Made by a program: the position numbers and the translations under genes | The notes under the pieces: generated by a model | The model's database searches: none | What the model was told of the DNA's origin: nothing | The model's input: only the letters and a program-made list of their open reading frames with translations | Shown: piece by piece, positions 12,329 through 23,005 of the stretch | Layout of the letters: every line of letters begins with the position of its first letter | Position numbering within the stretch: the stretch's first letter is position 1 | From: Cavenderia fasciculata | Lineage: Eukaryota; Evosea; Eumycetozoa; Acytosteliales; Cavenderiaceae | Direction of reading: 5' to 3' | DNA length: 64,000 bases | NCBI RefSeq assembly: GCF_000203815.1 | Contig: NW_004457624.1 | Location: forward strand, 3,248,354 to 3,312,353

Positions 12329-12806
12329 AGTTGATCAAAATCAATATAAAGATGGGGTCAGTAGTACCTCTACTAGTACTACTATTACTACTAGTACTAC
12401 TAGTACTACTTCCAACTCGACGACAAGTACACCAAAAAGGGTTTCATCCTCTAAAGATGAATATAACCCTCCAAAACGAACGAGCTCAGGTACACCAACA
12501 CCATCAAGAACCAAGTCAATGGCCGATAAAGAAAAGCAAAATTCTAAAAGTGGTCAAAAGAGAAAAGAATATTCAGAAAAGGAAAAGAAAACTTCTTCAT
12601 CTTCTTCCATCTCTACTACTACCACCGCAACACAACAAAAAAAAAAGAGAATTGCAAAAAAAGACAATCCATTAGGTAATATGATGGAAAATTATCTCAA
12701 TAGGATTGCAGCAGAGAAAAAGGCCAGTGCCGAGGCCGAGGCAAAGTACAAGGCAAAGGCCAAGGCAAAGGAAGAGGCTCAAAAGGCATCAAAATTCAAG
12801 AAGTAG
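12243..12806 (+). CDS. Lysine-rich low-complexity protein tail, partial
   Basis: An open frame ends in a TAG at 12804-12806. It holds an acidic stretch (KDESDYEVDQNQYKDG), a Ser/Thr repeat, PKRVSSSKDEYNPPKRTSSG, then a basic coiled segment with SGQKRKEYSEKEKK, AEAEAKYKAKAKAKEEAQ and a final KFKK. The first ATG in frame is at 12519, which would give 95 residues. It looks like the nuclear-type basic C-terminus of a larger protein whose 5' part is not joined here. The opposite strand just upstream carries a different gene, so the junction near 12320 may be a rearrangement point. A related PRKDSSSLKDENNP block occurs near 59840. Confidence 0.45.
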   Translation, partial: NRYIVFGVPLLDQAIKSKHILFKDESDYEVDQNQYKDGVSSTSTSTTITTSTTSTTSNSTTSTPKRVSSSKDEYNPPKRTSSGTPTPSRTKSMADKEKQNSKSGQKRKEYSEKEKKTSSSSSISTTTTATQQKKKRIAKKDNPLGNMMENYLNRIAAEKKASAEAEAKYKAKAKAKEEAQKASKFKK

Positions 12807-13194
12807 GTCAATTGTTTGACCGCATATGCGATTCCTTGTACCATACACCAATATTCACCCTAATCATAGACTATGATGGTTAAACCAAAATAAAATCTTT
12901 CTTTCAATGTATTTTAAAATAGATATATTATAATCTAAGTGAGTTTTAAAAAGTTAATTATAATTTAGTATAATTTGTAAAGTATTCTCAATCTATTCAC
13001 CTTTTTATAAAGTTCAAATTGGAAAAAACAAATTTATTAATAACAAGGATACACCCCATGTAGATGAAAAGGATAATGGCATACCCGATAAGATGCATGA
13101 AGGCGTACAGTTCCACCTTTGAATGTAGACGTGTGGCTTTCCATAAAATAAAAAAATAATTAATAATATAACTTGTAAATTGATTGATTCAAGT
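12807..13194. other. Convergent 3' spacer with copied exon piece
   Basis: A/T-rich spacer downstream of the lysine-rich tail and of the dipeptidase gene. The only recognisable content is the dipeptidase exon fragment at about 13058-13148, listed separately. Confidence 0.6.
13058..13148 (-). pseudogene. Duplicated fragment of dipeptidase exon 4
   Basis: The block TGTAGACGTGTGGCTTTCCAT recurs here and at 13491-13511, with weaker similarity continuing to the left (minus-strand FYGKPHVY in both copies). It is a decayed copy of the 3' end of exon 4, lying just past the stop codon of the same gene, so it is probably a local duplication. It is not part of the reading frame. Confidence 0.7.
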
Positions 13195-15043
13195 TTATTG
13201 TTTGGCTTGACGATCCAACATATAGATGATACAACCCAACAACTTCTTTCCATACTCGATATCCAAAGATTCGTTACCAGAGTGAGCATTGCTTCCTGGA
13301 CCCAACAAACCAGTGATGACAAATTGAGCTTGTGGGAACTTTTCACTAAAAAAAAAATAGAAATAGAAATAGAAATAGAAAATTAGTAAGGTACCCTACA
13401 GTACTGTAGATTAAAAGATAGGTAAACCCTATATCGCAAACGGCGTACCCAAGAAGCCCCATGAAGGGAATAGTGCCACCTTCGCCCATGTAGACGTGTG
13501 GCTTTCCATAGAAGGTATGGGAAGCTTCTCCAAGAGCAGCATCCAACCATGGTTGAACGGCTGGAGAATCCCAACCAGTTGCAGATTTGTCACACTTGAA
13601 TGTGACAGAGGCACCGTATGGTGGATCCTTTTCGAGGATTTCCTTCAAGACCTTGGTGGCCTTTTCAGCAGTCATCGATGGTGGGAGACGGACAGACAAC
13701 TTGAGGGTGGTGTGAGTTCTCAAGACGTTTCCGGCGTTGGAACATGGTGGGATACCTTCGACACCAGTGACACAGAGGGTTGGCTTCCATGTCTTGTTGA
13801 TGTGGAGTTGGATCAAGTCCTTGGTGACTGGGTGGGTTTTGCCAGCCCATTCGAATTCCTCAAAGATGGTGTTACCGAGTACTTCAGAGCACAACTTGAT
13901 TTGATCGATACGGTAGCTTGGGATTTCAACTTGGAGATCCTTGTGGATTTCACCAGTCAACTCGTCTTCGATACGACTAATCAATTGCTTGGCAATACGG
14001 AATGATGATGGAACAATACCAGAGGCACTTCCAGAATGACTGGCTTGATCCAAAACCTTTACAGTTAAATCTCCAGTCAATACACCACGAAGACTTGATG
14101 TCATCCATAACTAAAAACAAAGTAAATTAATTAATCAATATATATATATATATGTAATATATATAATATTTTTTATAATTATGGGGTTGACATACTTGAT
14201 CATAGTTTCCAGAACCACTGTCCAAACAGACAACCAAAGCTGGAACACCGATTTCCTTTTCAAGCTTGGTAATGTAAGCTGGTAAATGAACACTTCCACT
14301 TTCCTCTGAACCTTCAATAATGATAACATATCTGTCATGTGGAATGTCTAGACAAAAATAAAAAGTTAGTGTCATGTGAAATATTATTGGATATCATTAT
14401 TATTATTAATATTATCTTAATTACTTTGTTGTTGAAGAGCTTGAACAGCAGCAATAGAGGCAAAGGTACTGTAACCATCATCGGCACCACCACGACCAAA
14501 TAATTTGCCATTCTTTACGACAGCCTTGTATGGACCCAAATCAGCATCCCAGAGCTCTGGAAGAGGTGGTTGCTTGTCCATGTGACCATACAACAAAACA
14601 TTCTTTGGGTTTTCACGTGTTGGTTCAATGACGATGAAAATGATTGGAGTGTGATCTGGAATAGTCTTGATTTCAACAGACATTCCTTTTACATCTTGAG
14701 CCTTGACCCAGTTGAAAATGAGTTGCATAGCTTGATCAGTGTATCCATTAGTTGCCCAATCCCTAGATAGATCATATAATTAAGAGATTTGAAAAAGAAC
14801 AAGTAAGTAATATGATCATATTAAAACAACAAACAATTATTTGATATCTATTTTGTTTTCTATATTTAAACATTGTTTACTAAAAAACTATCTATATCAT
14901 CTGATGTTACTATACTATAGTACATACTTATCAAAGAGTGGAGATTGATTTGGGATTTCAATGTATTTAGAAAGAGTTGGAATGATTTGTTCGTCCCAAA
15001 CCTTGTTTGAGAACTCTTTAACCTTTTGAATATCTAATGTCAT
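13195..15043 (-). CDS. Cytosolic non-specific dipeptidase (CNDP2-like, peptidase M20A)
   Basis: Five exons on the minus strand (15043-14928, 14762-14425, 14347-14196, 14110-13449, 13345-13195) join in phase to 472 residues, against 475 for human CNDP2. The family hydrolyses Xaa-dipeptides such as Cys-Gly in the cytosol, using two metal ions. Metal and catalytic residues are all present: H99 and D101 in LYGHMDKQPPLPELW, D133 in GRGGADDGYS, E166/E167 in EGSEESGS, D194 in CLDSGSG and H444 in GSNAHSGNE. The start MTLDIQKVKEFS is the first ATG in a short A-rich leader. No signal peptide is seen, in keeping with a cytosolic enzyme. The open frame running past exon 4 is intron. A fragment of exon 4 is duplicated downstream. 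Confidence 0.95.
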
Positions 15044-15328
15044 TTTTGATAAATAGATAGATATGAGATGTGTGTGTTGATGAAGAGACAATGCACTCAA
15101 TTTGAAAGGTTAGCTTCTGCGGGATTCTTTTTCAAAAAAAATCAATTTAATTTAATTTTTTTTTCATACCTCTTTTTCTTTCTACTTGTGATTGTTTTAG
15201 TTTCAAATATTATTATTATATTTATTAGTGTTTTTATTTTCTTTTTCTTTTTCTTTTTCTTTTCCATTCTTTTATATCTTTTTGGGAGGGAACAGTTTGA
15301 TAGTTTGTTTGAATCAATATATTTTTTT

Positions 15329-16588
15329 TTACATAATAATTTCTGGTTCTGGAATTGAAGATGAAATGGATTTGTGAGGAAGAATTTTACCACCGTTGAT
15401 GTAAAGTTCGTCGGCAATGTGTACGTCCTTTCCGAGGACTGAAGTATTTTCCATACGCACCCATTTACCAATAGTTGATTCCCAACCAATGATGGATGAC
15501 TTGATCCAAGAGTTTTTGCCAATAGTGGCACCTTGGAGCACGGTAGTGTTGACGAGACGAGCACCCTCTTCAATGACGCAGTTGGGGGCAATTGTGACGT
15601 TTGGTCCAATCAAACAACCTGGCTTGATAATGGCAGATGGATCAATCATGACTGGACCGATAATATCTGGACCACTTGCCAATTTCTCTGGTTCCTTGTT
15701 CTTTAGTGAATTGAGGTATAATCCCATACCCATTAAAAAGTCTTTTGGTTGACCGACATCCATCCAAAAACCTTCCAATTGCATACAATATAATTGATCT
15801 TCACTTGCCATGGCTGGGAAAATCTCTTTTTCAATTGATGTTGGTTTTGGCTACAAAACATAAAATAAAATAAAATAAATAATTAATATATATCTTTTTT
15901 TTTTTCTATTTGTTTTTTGTTTATATTTGCATACTTGAATTCTATCTAATATTGAAGGATTAAAAATATAAATACCAGCATTGATCTTGTTACCAACATA
16001 TTGTTGTGGTTTTTCGACAAACTTTAAAATTTGACCATTTTCCTCTTTATATACTACTACACCATATTTGGAAGGTTCCTCAACCTTTGTAACCATGATG
16101 GTTCCCTCTTTACCGTGTGCTTTGTGGTATTGAAGTAAATCGCCAAATGGGAAATCACAAATAATATCACTATTTAATACAAAGAATGGTTGTCCGTCGT
16201 TTAACAAATCTCTTGCCAATGCCAATGGTCCTGCTGTACCCAATGGTGTAGTTTCATGTGAATATGAAATTTTAATACCCAACTACAGAAAAGTAAAGTA
16301 AATTAAACATAGTTAGTCACATTTGTACATAGTGAGTCACATCTATATCTATGTTTCTTTTTGTTGTTGTTTTTTTACCTTTTCAGCGTATGGTTCCAAG
16401 TAGGCAGACATTAATTGTGGACGATAGTTTACAGCAAGGACAACTTCATTTACTCCAATCTTGCACAATGCTTCGATTTGATGTAAAATCATAGCCTTGT
16501 TGGCAAACTCGACAATTGGCTTTGGTACAGACAATGTCAATGGACGAAGTCTAGTTCCAAAACCTCCAACTAAAATTAAAGCCTTCAT
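15329..16588 (-). CDS. gmppB: Mannose-1-phosphate guanylyltransferase beta
   Basis: Three exons (16588-16379, 16282-15935, 15850-15329) give 359 residues, the usual length for GMPPB. The enzyme makes GDP-mannose from mannose-1-phosphate and GTP in the cytosol, feeding N-glycosylation, GPI anchors and fucose synthesis. The nucleotidyltransferase signature [11 protein letters not shown] is at residues 8-18, NSD at 107-109, FVEKP at 158-162, NAGIYIF follows, then the DVGQPKDF segment. The C-terminal third is a left-handed beta-helix of hexapeptide repeats ([20 protein letters not shown]). The C-terminus is short and ends in PEPEIIM. It lies tail-to-head upstream of the dipeptidase, on the same strand, without evidence of co-regulation. 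Confidence 0.96.
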
Positions 16589-18720
16589 GATTTGATTTAT
16601 ATTATATATGTAAAAAAAAAGTAAAAGTATCTAAAGCGCTAAATAATAATAATAATGATGATGATACAGTTTGTGTATATATATAGATATCTATATAAAA
16701 TAGAAAGGTAAGGTTAGGTTAATATCTACTACAATTAAACTTTGAATGAGTTGGGATGGATGGATGGGTAGATGGATGATGGTGCAGTGTAGTAGATGGG
16801 ATGAATGAATGAATATACCAAATACAGTACAAACAATAACAATAACAATAACAATAAGCTCACAGAGAGAGAGAGAGAAATTGAATTGAACTGCTAAAGA
16901 TGTAGTGTATTTTGGTGATGACGCACTGCTCTTTGAAATTGAATTAAAGGTGTGGGGTCGAAAATATAATATGAGGTTGTCTGTGGTGGGTGGGGGTCAT
17001 GTGTTGTTAAATTTCACATCTCAGTTGGTATTGTTTGTACTGCTATGGATGAAGATGATGATTGGGTCGATTTTAATTTCACATACATGTAACTAAACTA
17101 AAACTACTACTACTACTATTAGTTGTTGTTGTTGGTAGCTTTTGTTATTACTCTCGGGTCAATGGTCAAATGACTTTGATGTTGTTAGGTGTATGTAGGA
17201 TGTGGGTGTCTTTTTGTCTTGTACCTTTGAGTGACATTGCCTCATCATCATCAACACCCATAAAAAAAATAAAAATAAAAAAATGAAAAAAATCAGAGGT
17301 AGTTGAACTTGTTGTTGTTGCTTATTTTCAAATTGAATCGGTTGTCGACCGAAAAGGAAAGATATCTCTCTTTGTTATAAATATTTATATTTTATATTTA
17401 TATATATATATCGTATCGCTCTTTTCTTTTGACTTTTACTTTGACTCCCTTTTTAAAAAGAGTAGAGAAGATGATGGATGACAGGAGAGGAGAACACTTG
17501 AAACAAACGAGAAGCAAATCAAGAATAAGAATAACTTACCTTTAAAGTAGAAGTATACTATGAACTATGAATTTGTGTTCAGACTAGTTAGTGATGTAAA
17601 TATATACAGATATTAAATTATACAATTAGTGGTAGTGTGTAATGTATTTGTGTATTTCAAACTTTGGCTAAAAAACTATAGTTATTCTTAAATTAGGTTT
17701 TAGATTCAAAAAAGAGAACAACAAAATATTAATTAATTAAATATTTGACTTTATAAACGGTTTTTGAGGTTGGTATCCAAAAAGACGAAAGTACTCTTTT
17801 GGTTTGCTCAAAAAAAAAACTAAAAAAAATACTTTTAGAAAAATTGTTAGGTTTTGTCGGGTTGGAAAGATAAATAATAATAATAATAATAACATTGTAT
17901 CGTTCGTTTGATTAAAAGTTGTCCTGTCTTATCCTTGTCCACCATTAATTGAACAAGTAATCAGGTAATAGTCGATCTTCTCTCTTTAAATTAATTAACC
18001 TCGGACAAGACGAGCTACCCCTTTTGATGTAGTTTAGCTAAATTAGAACTTCAACTGAACCATTTATTTCTATCTTTGGAGGTGATGATAAATTAAAATT
18101 AAAACAAGAAAAGAAATCAGGGTACAATTGTTTTATCAGAACCAAAACAAAAATTATTTCAAAAGCTTGCGTCTTTTCGGATCCCCCCAATGAATAGTGA
18201 GCCTATGCACCATCATAGCATCGTGGATAGACTTTTTTGTCTTTTAGATGGTCTCAGTTCCATCGTGAAGAGAAGAGCCGAGATGAAAGTGTGAGACAAA
18301 AGATGATACCAGCACCTGCGAACAGCCATCGACTCTGATGGCACCATTTATTCAGAGAATTCACACAATTTTGTGAACAATTCCTTTAGCTGCAAGAGAC
18401 AATCGTCGTCATTAAGATCACCAAAACACAACCTTTCGACAGAAAAACAGTAGCAGACTACCACCCCCAACTCTACTCTGCAAACACTACTTTGCACAAC
18501 CGTTTTTTGTACTGTCCGAGGAGATTTTTTGATTGATCTTTTATCATAACCATGCATGATTTACCCATATTTTTGAGGATTTAATTTAAATGCTCGGGTA
18601 GTAGCCTTTAAAAGGACCTTACTTTGCAGCTGGTTTAAACAACACATTCATTATTATTTTATTTCACTTACGCTTTTTTTGTAACAATATTATTTATTAT
18701 TAACTTTATATTATATTAAA
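16589..18720. other. Long gene-free spacer, 2.1 kb
   Basis: Divergent spacer between gmppB and the surface-protein gene. It holds simple runs (AATAATAAT, GATGGATGG, CAATAA repeats near 16840), G/T-rich DNA at 16900-17250 and A/T-rich DNA beyond. A segment at about 18170-18560 is noticeably richer in G+C and has short open pieces on the minus strand, but no gene I can name. No tRNA cloverleaf was found. Confidence 0.5.
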
Positions 18721-20049
18721 ATGAATAGAATCATTTTAGCTTTATTATTTGTAGTCTCTGTACTTTCAGTTGCATCCAATGCTTCATTGGCATCAACCAA
18801 CTTTGATGGTCTCGTCTCTTTAGAAAGTATGTAATCAAATCAAATCAAAGTCTCAATAGTTTTTTAAAAACATACATATAAATAGATTTTAACACATTTC
18901 CTATTTAATAATTCTTTAAATAACAAAATAGTCGGTAACGATGCTGTTAGAGCCTACGTCATTTCACTCAGCGAAGTTACCCAAACCATGGTATTCTCTG
19001 GAGCATCTGTTTTTGGTGTATGTTTTAATTCATATTTTTGGTTAAAAAAATAAGTATTTATATTAATTTTTTTTGATTTATTTATTTAGAGCGTACTTGG
19101 TGATGATAATGTATCTTATTCATTTGATACTAGTATTTTCACATTTGAATCGATTGGTAATTTCATTACCTATACTCAAGCCTATGCCTCTGGAAGCGGT
19201 AGTGCTACCACGACAGGTGGAGCCACCGGCTCTGTTGCAGCCTTTGCTGCCATTTATAAGCTTTTCGCTCTTGCCGAATACGAAGAGACCAACGGTGAAG
19301 ACGGTTTCCAAATCGGTGAAGATAAGCTTGAAGGTTGGTTATTGCTCGGCAACCCATCCTACAAATTCTCCAAGCAAGAGACCGACCTCAAGGCCACCTT
19401 GTCAAACGGAACTGAAATCAACTTTAAGGCTTACAATGTTCTCGCCGACTCTGGTTTGGTAGCCTTGCGTTTCACCGTCTCTGACGCACCAGTTGAAATT
19501 GAAGGTACCACCATCTCATCAGAAACCTCCAAGATTGATATTGAAATCAATGGATATTTTGATTCATCGGTCAACAAGCCAACCATTTTATGTTCGTCTG
19601 CCGACCCAATGTTTAGTTGTGGTAGCACCGGTCCATCGACCAATCCAAACTCTCGTGTTGCTCTCATCTCTGCCTATGTCTCTGCCAACGTCGACGCTTC
19701 ATTCAACTCAAATGTCCAAGGTGGTATCATCAGCGGTGGTGCCGTCCAAGGCAAGTTTGAATTTGTCACCACTGTCGACACCCAAATCAACGGTACCGCT
19801 GGCACTGCCAACGTTATCACCAACGCCCAAGGATTTGCTCAAGGCGATGCCCCAGACTTCCTCGTCAAGTTTGACGCCACCGCCAACATTGGTTTGGCCG
19901 GTCAATTCCTCGTCCAAACATTCGATGCTGTCAGACCAGACACCATCACCTGGGATCCAAGTGTCGGTGTTGAAAAGTCATCCTTTGCCATCACTCTCAT
20001 CCCATCCCTTTCACTTGTTGTATTTATTGTCTTTGGTTTATTAATTTAA
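18721..20049 (+). CDS. Secreted or membrane-anchored surface protein
   Basis: Three exons (18721-18826, 18932-19017, 19090-20049) give 383 residues. An N-terminal signal peptide (MNRIILALLFVVSVLSVASNA) and a C-terminal hydrophobic tail that ends the protein (LIPSLSLVVFIVFGLLI) frame a polar beta-rich body with several N-glycosylation sequons. This layout fits a GPI-anchored or tail-anchored surface protein. The body has a Gly/Ser/Thr patch (GSGSATTTGGATGS) and one close cysteine pair near CSSADPMFSCGS. Codons are G+C-rich at third positions compared with the neighbouring family genes, suggesting strong expression. I do not recognise a named family. Confidence 0.8.
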
Positions 20050-20406
20050 ACTTTAAAAGAAATTAATTAATAATAATAATCGTTATAGTTTAATTTAATT
20101 TAATCTCTCTCCCCCCCCCCCCCCCCCCACCAATTGATATTTAAATATTGAATGTGATCGATTACAATTCATTTCCAATCTAAATCCAATTTATTTATTT
20201 ATTTATTTATTTTACAAAAAAAATAAATCAAAACAAAAAAAAAAAAAAAAAGAACAACTAAATAAATTCTTTTTTTCTCTCTTTTTTATAAATATATTGT
20301 ACAATTTAAATTATATAACAAATTAAAGATCTTATCACTTTAAATTTTTTTATAGTTTTGATTGATTTTTGAAAATAGTTTTTCTTTTTTATTTAATTTA
20401 CTTTTT
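20050..20406. other. Convergent 3' spacer with poly-C tract
   Basis: Short A/T-rich spacer between the convergent surface-protein and lysyl-tRNA synthetase genes. It contains an unusual run of about 17 cytosines near 20111-20128, within CTCTCTC...CCACC, and TTTA repeats. Nothing coding is seen. Confidence 0.7.
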
Positions 20407-22298
20407 TTACTTCATAGCAGGGAAAAGGATAACTTCCTTGATGTTATAAGTATCAGAGAGTAACATGACGAATCTATCAACACCGAGACCCCAACCACCA
20501 GTTGGTGGGAGACCATATTGAAGAGAGGTGGTAAAGACAGTGTCGATGAGTTGAGCTTCATCGTCACCCATAGCCTTTGCCTTGGCTTGTTCTTCGAAAC
20601 GTTCGATTTGGACAAATGGATTGTTGAGTTCAGTGTAGGCATTGCAAGCTTCACGTTGGTTGATAAACAATTCGAAACGTTCGGTCAAACCTGGGATGGT
20701 ACGATGGTACTTGGAGAGTGGCGACATGATTTCTGGATGGTTGATGATAAAGGCTGGGTTGGTGCATTGGCTCTCGAGGAACTCACCGACGAGCTTGTCG
20801 AGGAGACGGGCGGTGGTTTGTGGTGGCGAGCAGTCGACGTTGTGCTTCTTGCATTGCTCGATGAGGAAGAGACGACACTCTTCAGAGTTGTAGGGGGTTG
20901 GGATCTTGGCGTCGAGACACTTTTCGAGTTCGGGAATCATATCGATACGTCTCCATGGGGTGGAGAAATCAATCTCGATTGGTTCCGAGTCGGTACCCTT
21001 TGGATGGTACTTGAGCTTGTTGGTGCCGTGAATGTCACGGACAATACCGCTGAGCATGTCTTCGGTCATGGTCATGAGGTCGTTGTAGTCGACATAGGCC
21101 ATGTAAAACTCGCAGGTGGTGAACTCTGGGTTGTGGGTGTGATCAATGTCTTCGTTACGGAACTGCTTTCCGATTTCGTAGACACGGTCCATACCTCCGA
21201 CGACCAATTGCTTGAGGTAGAGCTCTGGGGCAATACGCATAAACATGTCCTTGGAGAGGGCGTTGTGGTGGGTCTTGAAGGGCTTGGCGGCGGCACCTCC
21301 GGCAATCATGTTGAGCATGGGGGTCTCGACCTCGACGAAACCGAGGTTGTCGAGATAACGACGCACACCTTGGATGACCTTGGAACGGATGACAAAGTTA
21401 CGCTTGACATTGTCGTTGATGATCATGTCGAGGTAACGTTGACGGAAACGGGTCTCTTGGTCGGTGAGAGCGACACGTGGCAACATGTGGAGACATGGCG
21501 AGAGGAGGAACATCTCTGACACAAACAATGAGAGTTCGCCAGTCTTGGAACGACCGGGCTTGCCCTTGGCACCAATGATATCTCCACGACGGAGGATCGA
21601 GTTGATCTTGGTAAACTCTTCGACCGAGGTGTATTCCTTCTTGTTGACCAACAATTGCAATGATACGCCATTGTTGTCAACGTCGTAAAAGAACAAAGCG
21701 TTACCGGCAGCTCTCTTGTTCTTGACACGACCGGCAATGGTGACAACAGTCTCGCACTTGTCCTCGACGGTCAAGTGTTCAAACTCCTTCTTAAACTCTG
21801 GGTTTGAACGGGTCACTTCAAACTTGTGTGGCCATGGATTGAATCCAGTGGTTTGTAATTCGTTCAATTGCTTGGTACGATTCTCCAAATATAATGATGG
21901 ATCGAAATCCTCTTCAGCATCTTGCTTGGCGGCTCTAAAAAAAAAAAATGACCAAAAAATATTAATATCTTCATCCTACATACGTATATATATATTATAG
22001 TCTTCTGTATCTTATCCTACAATCTCCCCCATCCCTATCATATCATATCATATATATCTATCTATATCTATTCGATTCAATCTAATCAAACAATTGTCAT
22101 TGCCATTGTGCATTGTCTTTTTCGTTTCCCGAAACCGACACTTTATCTCTTTTTTTTTTTTCTCTTTCTCTTTATCTTGACTTTAATTTGACGATTGGAA
22201 TATGTATATGTATATGTATATGATGTAGCAAGGAATGGGATTGATTTATTCAATTAGTTATAGGTAGTATTATACAATACTTACGGCTTTGGTGGCAT
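20407..22298 (-). CDS. lysS: Lysyl-tRNA synthetase, class II, cytosolic type
   Basis: A tiny first exon (22298-22285, MPPKP) is spliced over a 350 bp intron to 21934-20407, giving 513 residues. It charges tRNA-Lys with lysine. The OB-fold anticodon-binding domain occupies about 60-170 ([20 protein letters not shown]). The catalytic domain follows with motif 2 ([18 protein letters not shown], then [12 protein letters not shown]) and motif 3 ([14 protein letters not shown]), ending EVILFPAMK. The long N-terminal basic extension of animal enzymes is largely missing. No clear mitochondrial presequence is present in this form. Third positions are G/C-rich, typical of a highly expressed gene. The long open frame on the opposite strand is an antisense shadow. 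Confidence 0.96.
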
Positions 22299-23005
22299 TT
22301 TATGTATTTATATAATTTGGTAGTATAAAATAATACAACTATAGTAAAAAAAGTTAAAGTTGGTTAGAATATGATGATGAAGTATACTTGGTATATTGCT
22401 GCTATTTATATCCTGTGTCTTTTTTTAATCTTACCAACAACTCGAGTTTAAGAAGAGAATGAGAAAAGTGAAGGAACTAACACACAAACTACTCTTTAGC
22501 TTTAAAACAAACTAAACTACTTGCTTTGTATTTTTCAAAATTTTGAACAGAGAGAGAAAGTCGTTTTGTTTTTTTTTATTTTTCATTTTTTTTTTTTGTT
22601 CAATGAAACCGAAAAGAAGGATTGCTCTACCGAATGACCTTATTTGTAACGTGACTCTTCATTGCATTCAACGCTTGTAATGCTGCACATTGTAATAATA
22701 TAATATAAACAACTTAATGTTCATATTCATCATGTATTTCAGTATCGTAGTCTTGGTTTGTTGCTATACTTGATCGTTATGATGAATCTGTCATCATTGA
22801 ACTTCTTCCACCATTTCCTCTACTTTATCTTCTTCATCCTCTTCATCTTCATCTTCTTCATCCTCTTCATCTTCATCCTTTTCTTCATCTTCATCTTGAC
22901 CTTCATTATCATCTTCATCTTCGTCGTCGAGTAGTCTCTCTTCATCTTATTTGTAATATTTTGTTTTATTTAATTTTAGAAAAGAACTATAATACTACAA
23001 ACAAG
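22299..23005. other. Spacer with lysS promoter
   Basis: Poly-T and poly-A runs and A/T-rich promoter DNA next to lysS, then the tail remnant at about 22690-22960 listed separately. No complete gene is seen. Confidence 0.6.
22690..22960 (-). pseudogene. Tail-only remnant of F-box-like/LRR family gene
   Basis: The minus strand repeats the 3' end of the neighbouring family genes: the acidic Glu/Asp run coded by cttcatcctcttcatcttc triplets, then the TIKYSNKP-type end (gtcttggtttgttgctatac) and the flank ttaatgttcatattcatcatg. Nothing of the 5' three quarters is present. It is a relic of a lost paralogue. Confidence 0.65.

Noticed and set aside
13383-13448. Continuation of dipeptidase exon 4 into a Phe/Leu-rich end
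   Set aside because: This is intron read-through; splicing at 13448/13346 restores GEKFPQAQF and the metal-binding histidine exon.
20518-21519. Long + strand open frame opposite lysS
   Set aside because: Antisense shadow of a G/C-biased coding region; no family match and it covers the catalytic domain of lysS exactly in reverse.
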